Origin: Volutella citrinella
Lineage: Eukaryota; Ascomycota; Sordariomycetes; Hypocreales; Nectriaceae
Length of the DNA: 64,000 nucleotides
Reading direction: 5' to 3'
Assembly: GCA_034401135.1 (NCBI GenBank)
Contig: JAWZSP010000005.1
Span: 3,906,001 to 3,970,000, forward strand
Shown here: positions 12,401 to 21,556 of the stretch, one piece after another
Position numbering within the stretch: the stretch's first letter is position 1
Layout of the letters: each line of letters begins with the position of its first letter
Notes under the pieces: model-generated
Seen by the model: only the letters and a program-made list of their open reading frames with translations
What the model was told of the DNA's origin: nothing
Database searches by the model: none
Position numbers and translations under genes: made by a program

Positions 12401-14123
12401 TCGTGACAGCCTTTGTTTCTGCACCACAGCATGATCCGTGGATGATGATATGGGGTCAGAGTACCGATTGTAATACTGAGTCCAAGAAGTGCCTCCAGAT
12501 ATTGGCTCCGGGTCAGATATCTGGGACTTGAGCCATGGTCGGCGCTTGCTGCCCCATTTTACAGACACACTCGAAGACGGCCTTATTTCAGGGCCATCAT
12601 CTGCTTGAGCCGTAGTTCTGATCAACTCGGATCTCGAACGCATTCGCTTGGATATCTTTTCGAGGAGCCTGGGGGTCAGACTGCTCTTCACAGATTCCGG
12701 GATCGCTGGCAAAGGAGGCACCGGCGGGGGGGCTTCCTTGAGCTGCCTCCTACGTCGTCTGGGATTCGCAACACTTTTGGGTTTGTTCACGATGGCTTTT
12801 TCATCGTCCCCCTCATCATCACTGTCGAAGTTGTACTAGAAGTCCCGACTGTTGATTTCTTTGGGGATCAAGAGGCCAAGTATTGCCTTTTCCAACGAAG
12901 TATGGTCGAGTTCTTGCGCAAGAGGATGCTGGTAAAACTCTGTGTTGGAAATGTCGTTTGGGTAGCCCAGCACCTCTGGGGCGTCTATATCGCCTGCAAA
13001 CGCAGCGCCGTCCGTCTTGGCCGCGGAAATCTGCCGACCAGGTACGCCCTTTAGGAGAGGATTGGGCACGGGAGGCGCAGAAAGCGAAATCGGGGATATC
13101 TGCTCACTTGTGCCGCCCATAGGTGCAACCTCGGCACTTCCTTGAAGCTCAAGCTGAGTAGAGTTCTCTGGAAGCGAATTGAACGATGTCTCTCCCGAGG
13201 TGACGCTGACGGATATGCTGCTCAGCGGTCTTCGCTCCAATGAGTCTAGTATCAGCCAACAAAACTCTTCCAGCTTCTTGGACTCTTCGCAGTATCGAAT
13301 CATGGCATCACGAGCCTGAGCATAGTCGGGGATGTCACACCAGCCGAATAGTTTCATTTGAATGGACTGTCGTCGTCGAGTAGAGAATGGGTCATTGGAC
13401 ATCAGGTACTCGTAGACAGTAAACCTGATGCTGTCACGGAGGCCGGGAGAGTGTGGTGTTGGGTCAGCATCTTGCTCGTCCTCCAGCATCAGTATTGGCG
13501 GAAACAGGGCGTTAAGCCGCGCCATGACATTTGCCTTGTTCTTTGTCGTGGATTCCTCAGTCGAGATATCTTCGACAAACACCTGCAGGAGAGGCCGTCA
13601 GCAAAGATACCAACCTGTCAACTCTAAAATGACTGACACTTGTCCTGAATCCCAAATAGAACTGGGCATATCGTTGCGCTGACGTTTTGTTAAGCTCTTC
13701 AACTACTTGCGCAGACGGCTCCTCGGGGCTGGCAGAGTCCAGGGCCTTCCTGGTCGCCTCCACGAGTCGCAGTCGATGAAGCTCCATAGCATCCAAGTAG
13801 CCCAGCCCGACCATGACCATGGACTTGTCGATCCCTCCATTTTCGGGCTTCCTGAAAATGTTGCGGGAGGCTTCAATGAGATTCTTCCGAGGATTTGCGT
13901 CATAGTTGATACCCGAAGCGCTGCGAATGGCAGGCCACGCCGCTTGGAGGTCTGAATGAAGGCGTCGATCGTTGTCAAAGGCTCGCAGCCGGCGTTGAAT
14001 ATGCTGTGCGAAGCCGCAGTCCTCGGGGCAAGGGTCACCATCCTCAACTTCGAATAGCCGATCCAGCGCTTCACTGCCACGAGCCAGCCAGCACTGCTCC
14101 AGCTCAGCAGCGAATGGGGGCAT
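9470..14123 (-). CDS. large unrecognised protein, frame broken by one in-frame TAG
   Basis: I do not recognise the family. Exon 1 (14123-13638, starting MPPFAAELEQ) joins exon 2 at 13582 by removing a 55-bp intron with donor GTCAGT, branch CTGAC and acceptor CTGCAG; the joint reads YLGFRTS/VFVEDISTEE. From 13582 the same frame runs to 9470, interrupted only by TAG at 12838-12836. The sequence just after it (YNFDSDDEGDDEKAIVNKPK) looks coding but has no ATG, so one gene is more likely than two. The N-terminal ~400 residues look partly folded; the ~1100 residues after the TAG are rich in Ser, Pro and charged residues, probably disordered, with a proline stretch PPPVPPLPAIP. The TAG may sit in a 3n-length intron: phase-0 donors include GTACCT at 13045 (210 bp) and GTGCTG near 12970, both using acceptor CTTCTAG. 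Read-through or a real nonsense mutation are the alternatives. Confidence 0.65.
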
Positions 14124-15421
14124 GCTCGTCTACGCCAAGCAGTCGGGGCGTGTCACGGTTGTTGAAGGAGGGTTGCAGGGTACAGACTCGTCGGTGCAAA
14201 GCGGAATATGGTCTTGGAATGAGGGAGGAACAAACATGACGCGTTTATGCAAGGCGCAAAGCCGGAGGAAAGGTGGTCGGCGAGGCTGGGTAGAAAATTC
14301 ACCTGGGCTTCACCATATCCTCACCCGCAAGGTTGACGCAAAAGAAGCACAGATTCACGATGCGCTGGTGCCACTCAGCGGTTCTAGGCAAGGCAGAAAG
14401 CCAACGTCATCATTATGGGAAAGGAACTGGCACATCTGGCGCTCCAAGGGAGGTCACAATCCATTCGGGGTGGTAGTGGCGTCTGCTTGCTCGTGTTGTT
14501 TATTCTGTTGTGACACTTGAGTGGGCGCAGGTAAACGGCATCTCTCGCATCCACGAGAGCCGTCGCGGCCTCTGATGAACGGATATATGGACGAAGACAC
14601 GTCTGATGCAAAGGTGCTCGCTGCGTTCACGACTCGATTGATGCTAGCGTGGGCTGGATGTCACTGCCAAGCTGACGAGGGTCTGGGTTGAGGCCTTAAA
14701 TTAAGAGAGCGGGACAGGGGCCAGGGCGTCCAGTCTGGGAGGGACCAAGGGCCTCCTTCCGCTCCAGCGCCCGGACTCGAACGAGTTACGTGGTCGCAGC
14801 AGCACGCACACACATGTATGTGCGCAAGCAAGTCTCTCAGGGCAGGACTAGCATCTCCAGTCCGTGTCAAGCTATTCCTGCATCCTCCCTGCTCTAGGAG
14901 CCCCCTGGCCAGCTGAGCTCAGCGGTCAATGGACTGCGGATGTGATGCACCTCACCATTTTGGCGACCAAGTTCCTGGGACAGCAGATGGGGCGGTGACA
15001 CGCACGCCGTCATAGTGGGCGCGGCCAGTGACATTCCAGTGGGTCCCTTCCCCCTGCCTTTGCCCGTCAAAGTCCCTTCACAGGCCTCCAGGAGTCCAGA
15101 AGATCAACCACAGCGGGCTTAGTGGACCCCCGCGCCGCAGTGTCGCTCCCTGGCCTGCAGCGTTGGCGGCATCAGGGCGGGGCGCCATTCCTGTTCAGTC
15201 GCGCGGATTCCAACTTAATATCTCGAAGGCCGTCTGCCACTATTGCGCCGTTTTGGCCCTCTTCCTCCTTTTCCCGCGGGCGAATCGCCGCAGCTCACCC
15301 AATTGCAGGTGCCACTCCTTTCACCGACCGTCTCTTTGCTTTCTCGTCTCTCTTTCGCCTTTTCTTGTCCATGTGCTGAGCTGAGCTGAGCTAGACCAAC
15401 CGGCCCATCTGGCAGCGATCC
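14124..15421. promoter_or_regulatory. divergent intergenic region, 1.3 kb
   Basis: It lies between the starts of the large minus-strand gene and the plus-strand AAA ATPase gene and should hold both promoters. No gene seen. A short GAGCT tandem repeat (15376-15392) and pyrimidine-rich sequence precede the ATPase start, as is usual for an ascomycete 5' leader. Confidence 0.5.
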
Positions 15422-17401
15422 ATGACTGCACGAAATCCCGGGCGCCTGGTGCGCCGCCTTGCCCAGTTCGCAGCTGGCAGCAGCTTGGCGCGTCCTGCTG
15501 GCCACGTTCCGTCACGTTGGGGGCCGCAAACCACAACCACCACCGCCGCGACCAGCATCACCATAGTTCCCAGGAATGCGCTGCGCTTCTCTACGCAAGG
15601 CGCCAGGAGGACAGGTACGTTGTCTAAACGATCCCTCTTTGCTTTCTACTTTTTTGGCCTTCTTTCCGCTCTCCAATGGCATGGATCCACCCCTGAGCTG
15701 CACATGCACTTCCCCACAGACTCAGGCCTGCAGGCCCATGAACGGGTTTGATCCAACACTCAAGTGTTCCGAGAAATACCATCAACCTCTCCCCTTGCCT
15801 TCTTTCTAACTTGGCTCAGCAGAAAATGGGCCCTACGGTGCCGCTGGGGGCCAACAGGGCGCCAGCCACTCGGCTGAACCCTCTATTCTCGCCAAGATGG
15901 GCGAGTCTGCTGCCACCACTTTTGCCTCCATTGTAGTCTTGGGTCTTGGTTTCGCTTTTGCTGGTTTCGTATACCATCGCGGCTACAAGATGCTTGTCCT
16001 CAAAAAAATATCCGTGGCTTTTGAGCCCGGTGACCCTGTTCTCGAGCTTGCGGCCATTGGCAAGGACGTCCCTCAGCATGATGATGCCGAGACCGTCCAC
16101 TGGGTGCACCGTCCCGAGCAGGATCGAATTGACAAGATTGTTGCCGGGGAAGACGTAGGCCATTACCATCTCCTAATTGGTGACAAGGGTTGTGGCAAGA
16201 GCAGCATGTTGATCGACGCCATGCGCAAGGACAATGGGGAGGGTGTGGCCATGTTCGAGGCCCACGCAGACCTGGAAATCTTCCGCATCCGCCTAGGAAA
16301 GGCTCTGGACTATGAGTACCACGAGGACTATATTGGCGGCTACTTCAGTGAGAGGGGGCCCCGTGAATCCACCGCCCTCCTCGACATCGAACGTGCTCTC
16401 AACAAGATGGAAAAGGTCGCCCTGATCAAGCGCCGCGAGCGGGGGAAGCCCTTGGTTCTCATCATCAACCAGATGCACCTGCTTCGAAACGACGAAGACG
16501 GCCGTGACTTGATTGAACTTCTTCAACAGCGGGCCGAGGCCTGGGCTGCTGCCAACCTCGTCACAATGATTTTTAACTCGGACGACTTTTGGGTATACGA
16601 GCGCTTCAAGCAGCTGGCCACCAGGATGGAGGTGTTGCCTGTGCCGGACCTACCCAAGCAGGCGGCCATCTGCGCCCTGCAGCGGTATCGCGCAAGGTAC
16701 TTTAAGGAATCGGTATCCCGCGAGATGTTGGATGCCGTCTATGACCGGGTGGGCGGTCGTCTCAGCTTCCTGAACCGCGTCGCTAAGAGCGAGGACATGC
16801 TCGCGACATGCGAGAGGATCAAGGAGAGCGAGAAGCGCTGGTTCTTGAACCAATGCTGGATCCTGGGCATGGGCATGGATGACGACGTCATGGACCAGCA
16901 GAAGTGGGCGGTAAGTTTGCCTTGAAGACGCTTATCCCACAGAGACGTGAGAAGCTGACCAGCCTGCAGTCGTCCGCCATGCTTCTGGCCAAGGCCCTCG
17001 TCGACAAGGAGAGGGACTCGGAGGCGCACGAGACATACGACCCCGTCATCGGCCACATGCTACCAACGTTCCCCTTCCACGAGGCTCAGGAAATCCAGAC
17101 CCGTTGTGACTTCATCCGCCAGCTGGACAGCCTAAACCTGTTCAGCATCACCAGCACCGCCAACGTGCGGGCCAGCAGCGTGCCGATGCAGCGCGCGTTT
17201 AACGAAATCTGCAGTCAGCCCGGCTTCGATAAGCATCTCGAGGACACGGTGCAGAGAATCGCCGACATTGAGAGCTTGGGCCGAACCCGCGAGCTAGTTG
17301 CCAAGGACCTGGTCCTGGGTGGCGAGTACAACATCGAGAAGGGCCCCAATGGCATCACTGTTCGATTGAAGGAGAAGGAGAACGAAGACGAAGATGAATA
17401 A
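15422..17401 (+). CDS. mitochondrial-type AAA ATPase (Orc1-like fold) with membrane anchor
   Basis: Three exons: 15422-15614, 15823-16910, 16970-17401 (570 residues). The N-terminus (MTARNPGRLVRRLAQF) is Arg-rich and lacks acids, like a mitochondrial presequence. A transmembrane segment follows (FASIVVLGLGFAFAGFVY), then an AAA module with Walker A GDKGCGKSS near residues 184-192, a Walker-B-like strand PLVLIINQMHLL near 273-284, and a sensor-1-like FNSDD. The canonical Walker B Asp-Glu pair appears as Asn-Gln. The C-terminal ~140 residues (exon 3) probably form the winged-helix domain found in related fungal proteins, ending in a Glu/Asp tail. Intron 1 has a CTAAC branch and tandem acceptors CAGCAG, so the product may or may not carry one extra Ala at the joint. 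Likely site is the mitochondrial inner membrane; the substrate is unknown. Confidence 0.85.
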
Positions 17402-17781
17402 AAAAAAACCCGGCCTGTTTGCCGGATCCAATCTTTTCCATTTTTATGCAAAGTTTCTTCCCTTTTCTCCACAGTTTCTTTTTTTCTGTCACTGTCTATT
17501 CATCCCTTTTTTTACACCTTCCTGGTCCTGTACACCCGATTTCATTTTGTATATTGTTCCTTTTACTAGACATGCTAGTGGCGCAAGTATTGAGGATGCC
17601 GTGGAGCTGTAAAGCCTCTTGACGTCGGTCATGTTTTCAGGAACTTCATGCTCGGCAGGGGACGGCGCAGGCGGATGATTTGGAGCAAGCAAAAACTCAC
17701 GACAACTAAATGCCTACCTAGAGAATGGATAGAGCTGAAAACTGTATTACTACGTTGTTACTGACGCCACGTCTGATCTTG
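17402..17781. terminator. convergent 3' region of the ATPase and ceramidase genes
   Basis: This 380-bp stretch holds the T/A-rich 3' ends of two converging genes. An A-run follows the ATPase stop and T-runs lie at 17470-17520. No gene seen. Confidence 0.4.
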
Positions 17782-18704
17782 TCACTTCTCTTTCTCGCTT
17801 CGCAACTCGTCCTGCATATCTCTAACAATATCCATAAAGATCTCGGCACTGAGGGCAGTCATGATATGCCACCACCCATGCAGCTCAAAGACCCAGGCCC
17901 AGGGAAGCCCGATCCATGCCCGGAACTTTCGAAGCTCGGCACAGAGTTCCAGGTCAATGTTCCAGAGGACGTACCCGAAAACCAGCGTCACCAGCGCTTT
18001 GCGCCCTTCCGCCATCCACCTTTTGCGCTTGGCCTCTGGGAACTCTGGTTTGATCCAGAGCAGGAGGTAGTAGCCTCTGATAGTGATGAGAATAAGGATG
18101 GTAACGAATGCAATCACGTGGTATATGATCTCCGCCGTCCAGACGTAAAAGGCGGAGAAGAGAGGGAAGACGATCCCCAGTATGATGTTGATGGACCAGA
18201 CCTTGGCAGGTGGGCATCGAGCCACCAGGACGCCTTGCAGTAGGGTCCAGCCAAGCAAGAGCATGGCCAGCTCGTCGGCGAACTGCATAGAGTGACGAAG
18301 TGAGGCGTGGAAGAGGAAGGACGACACGCCAACGACAAGCAGCGAAACGGACATGACATCCACCCTAGGTACGAGAGCTTGCCGTCTCCCTGGGCCATAC
18401 ATGTACCGAAGAGCAAAGTAGACTGGGTGGGTTGAGACGCGTGTTAGTGTCAGCGCCAAGCCATCATGTTGCGCAACAGGGAATAGAAGGGGGCATACCA
18501 TAGGCCAGATTTGTCATGGAGTTCATGAACTCGGCGAGGTATCGAGTGACGACGTAATCCTCCTCACAGAAACTACCCACCCGTCAGTCCCCGGGTCTTC
18601 CATGAAGCTCAGGACAATGTATACTTGGCCGTGCTTGTTGGCGGGCTCCAAACGCCGCTCAAGGCGTGAGCGTCGCCAGCAAAGTGACGGTTGTGATGCC
18701 CCAT
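17782..18704 (-). CDS. alkaline ceramidase (YPC1/YDC1 family)
   Basis: Three exons on the minus strand: 18704-18625, 18572-18499, 18422-17782 (264 residues). Introns of 52 bp (donor GTATAC) and 76 bp (donor GTATGC) restore the conserved N-terminal motif FCEEDYVVTRYLAEFMNS. The enzyme is an ER/Golgi multi-pass protein that hydrolyses (phyto)ceramide to a sphingoid base and fatty acid. Visible family residues are the acidic CEE cluster, the motif SSFLFHASLRHSMQFADEL with the His and Asp of the zinc site, and the late HGWWH pair. About seven hydrophobic segments separate them. The start ATG (MGHHNRHF) is the only one giving a complete first exon. It ends in a charged cytosolic tail (RDMQDELRSEKEK). 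The length is slightly short for the family, but all catalytic motifs are present. Confidence 0.92.
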
Positions 18705-19623
18705 TTCAGATGATTCTGTCTTCGATTGCTTCCAAAAACAATAATAAAAAGATTATCGTATTGGACGTCCTCTCACCGACTGTACGCGTGGCTGGCTTCT
18801 GGTACGAGCGAAATCGTCTCATACACCCTGGAAATGGAGAGGCTGGGGGGCACCAACTCGTTGACTTTGCCTTGAGCGTGGAGGAGGATGCCAAGTTGAC
18901 CAAAAATATGCCAGCAAGAGGCGTTCGTACGGATCACCACAGTCTCATTTTCTGGATAACATGGATTATTTATTATGAGAAAAGGAGCAGAGATAACATA
19001 GACTCGTGGACGTATGATGGGGCGCGGCGTGGGGATCCCTTCACTACTTATTGGCACCAGCGTAGAGCACAGCCCCTCCAGTATCACACCACCTACCCTA
19101 CAACTTTTGGCCATGCCTCGGCTGCACGAAGATTGTGGCCATGGTGAAGAATCCTGTGATGGCCGTGTTTCGTATTGAGTACGGATACGATATGTTTCGC
19201 TACGATCGCATCCTTATTCCCACAATTCTATAGTGCTCACAACAAGATGTATCAGTGGGGTGCGCCAAACCATCTTACGATTTAGGCGATGTTGCGTCTT
19301 AGGTTACGACTTGGGTTACGACTTGGCACGTCATCTAGGCTATGTTCAAGAGGGACTCTACCGGTGTTGACTCAAACACCGGCGGTGGGAATGCCACGGG
19401 AGCAAACAGACCCCCCTCCTCTGAGTTTAGGTAAGAATTGTCTTTATGCTTCATACCACGTACGTCCTTTTCAGACCCCATAGGTCCCTTATGGTTACCA
19501 TCCCGCTACATCTCCGCATCAGGAGTCTTGTGCCAGTCACTAATATTTCACTTGTCGAGTATATATGAATGAAGATTGCTTCGAAGTTGCTCAGGTTGCT
19601 CACAGTATGAAGAGAAGCGTGCC
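18705..19623. other. intergenic, 0.9 kb
   Basis: This is the 5' flank of the ceramidase gene and the 3' flank of the MFS gene. No supportable gene. A short direct repeat, GGTTACGACTTG twice in tandem, lies near 19301-19326. Confidence 0.4.
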
Positions 19624-21201
19624 TCAGTCCTTCTTTATACCCAGTTTTCCAACATTTCTCAGACCCCAGGCGCTTACTACAACGGCGAGGAAGCCAAGCC
19701 CGCAGTTGTACCACCAGCCAGCCTTGTAGCCTTCCAGGGATGCCACCTTCGTGTCCACGGTATGCAGTTTTGCGGTTGTCTGCTGGGCGATGATGGCAGT
19801 CGTCGCGATGCCAACACTCTTGCCAATCTGAGCAAGCATGTTGAAAACTCCGCCCGCCAATGCTTGGGTTTTACTCGGGAAGGCATCAGTCACGACCAGG
19901 TTCGCGATGGTATACATCAAGTCCGCGCCAAGAGGGTTCAGGGCCATAGCTTGAAAGACAGCTTCCCAGTAGCTTGGCCCATCTACGCGGCAAAGCGTTG
20001 CCAACAAGAGTGGAGCGACACCACTCACAAGGCAAGCCACTGGAACAGCAATCGACGGCCTCAGATAGGGAAGGGAAAAGGCAACAGCAACATTCATCAG
20101 CATTCCACAGATGGGCGCGGGAAGAAAGTACAGCGACGATGTCAAGGCAGAGAAGCCTCGAACATCTTGTAGGTACAAGGCCGTGAGCTGCTCACTAGCA
20201 TTGAGGGCCCCGTATATGAGGAAGACAGTGACACAGACGGATGTGAATGGCAAATTTGTCCAGAGTTCGTTAGGAATCAACGCAGGTCGTCCGAGGCGAG
20301 TCTGGCGCCGCATCCAGAGACCAGCAGCGGGCAATAACAACAACGCCAGGCAAAGAAACACGAGGTTCAGTGGCTCGCGGAGCCTGCCTTTTGCATCGGA
20401 TCCCGCTACGACGGCCAATTCGTATGAGAGGAGGGCCAGACTGGTGCTAACAACCAAAGTGCCGACCCAGTCAACCTCCTTGGGAAGGCGAGCGAACACA
20501 ATGCGTGCAAACCCAGCGTTCTCCCCATCGACTGGGAGAGACCACAAGGACAAAGCTAGAACGAAGCCGTTCAAGACGGCCGTGGCATGGAAACCCCATC
20601 GCCAACCGACGGTATCGCTGAACACACCGCCCAGGGCCAGGCCAAGCCCGAAGCCGACGGCCTGGCCGCCGCCCATGGCGGAGAAGGCTGCACTCCGGCT
20701 ACGCGGCATGCTGGAAGCTGGGAATGTGCGAGCGGCGATCCCCACGGCGCTGGGAAGACATAGCGATGCTGCGACACCCGCAATGGCCCGAAGAGCTATC
20801 AGTTGCGTCGACGTCCTCGTCAGGCCGGCACCCACGGCACTGCCGGCTTGAAGCAGGGCGCCGACCAGCAACACGTTCCGACATCCGACAACGTCCGCCA
20901 CTGTAGCACAGAGGAGCAAGCTGCATCCACAGGCGAGGGCAAAAGCAGATGCTGGCCAAAGCTGTACGGCCGGAGGAATGCCCAGGTCTTTTGCAATAAC
21001 AGGGATGCACACAGTTAGCAGGCCTGCCAGCAGGTTGCTGATACCCGTGATGCAGGTAATGCATGAGATGATGGCAGTGGCTCGGCTCCTGGAAGGGAGA
21101 TCACTGTCTTGACGCTCTTCAATAGTTGATGCAGGGGCGCATTCGAGGCTTGAGGCGGGGCCTGTCATTGGTTCGACAGTCTGGACTTGTGTGGGCGACA
21201 T
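19624..21201 (-). CDS. MFS transporter, drug:H+ antiporter (DHA2-like)
   Basis: Single exon, 525 residues, starting MSPTQVQTVEP at the first ATG. The first ~45 residues are a hydrophilic cytosolic tail; about 12-14 hydrophobic helices follow. MFS signature motifs are visible: motif A in the loop after helix 2 (ATVADVVGCRNVLLVG), motif B in helix 4 (ALRAIAGVAASLCLP), and an antiporter-type motif C in helix 5 (GGGQAVGFGLGLALGGVFSD). The overall pattern matches the fungal DHA2 branch (multidrug, aminotriazole and boron exporters such as Atr1). It probably sits in the plasma membrane and exports small toxic compounds by proton antiport; the substrate cannot be predicted. It is divergent from the Reb1-like gene across 355 bp. 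No biosynthetic genes flank it, so a cluster-specific exporter is unlikely. Confidence 0.9.
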   Translation of the reverse strand: MSPTQVQTVEPMTGPASSLECAPASTIEERQDSDLPSRSRATAIISCITCITGISNLLAGLLTVCIPVIAKDLGIPPAVQLWPASAFALACGCSLLLCATVADVVGCRNVLLVGALLQAGSAVGAGLTRTSTQLIALRAIAGVAASLCLPSAVGIAARTFPASSMPRSRSAAFSAMGGGQAVGFGLGLALGGVFSDTVGWRWGFHATAVLNGFVLALSLWSLPVDGENAGFARIVFARLPKEVDWVGTLVVSTSLALLSYELAVVAGSDAKGRLREPLNLVFLCLALLLLPAAGLWMRRQTRLGRPALIPNELWTNLPFTSVCVTVFLIYGALNASEQLTALYLQDVRGFSALTSSLYFLPAPICGMLMNVAVAFSLPYLRPSIAVPVACLVSGVAPLLLATLCRVDGPSYWEAVFQAMALNPLGADLMYTIANLVVTDAFPSKTQALAGGVFNMLAQIGKSVGIATTAIIAQQTTAKLHTVDTKVASLEGYKAGWWYNCGLGFLAVVVSAWGLRNVGKLGIKKD

Positions 21202-21556
21202 GGCAACGGAAGCTCAAGGGCAGAGTGCAGATGTTCGTCCAGCTTGTTTCGAGAGAATCACATTGAAGGAAAAAGTTGTGTTTCGAAGTAATGTTTGGGA
21301 GTTTGATGGCCTCCGCACGAACACTTGCAGCTGCTCCATTTTCTAGCAGCAGTGGGTGCGCGATGCGGCTTCGTGCCTGAACAAGCCGTTGTTGCCTTAG
21401 ATGCCAGGCAGAAGTATAGGTTAACCACACCCACCATCAGCTTCAGGGAGACGCGAAACTGGCTTTTTCCATCTGGACCCACACCGTATTCTGCTCTTCT
21501 TACCCTACGTCTCCTCGTGGCTCTTGAAGACTATCATCCGCGAGGGCAGATCATCG
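21202..21556. promoter_or_regulatory. divergent promoter, MFS transporter / Reb1-like gene
   Basis: This 355-bp region separates two start codons on opposite strands. The part next to the Reb1-like ATG is CT-rich (CTTCTTACCCTACGTCTCC), as in many fungal leaders. Confidence 0.5.

Noticed and set aside
14755..14790. tRNA T-arm-like sequence CTCGTTCGAGTCCGGG (minus strand)
   Set aside because: The bases beside the loop do not pair as a T-stem, and no acceptor, D or anticodon arms can be found.
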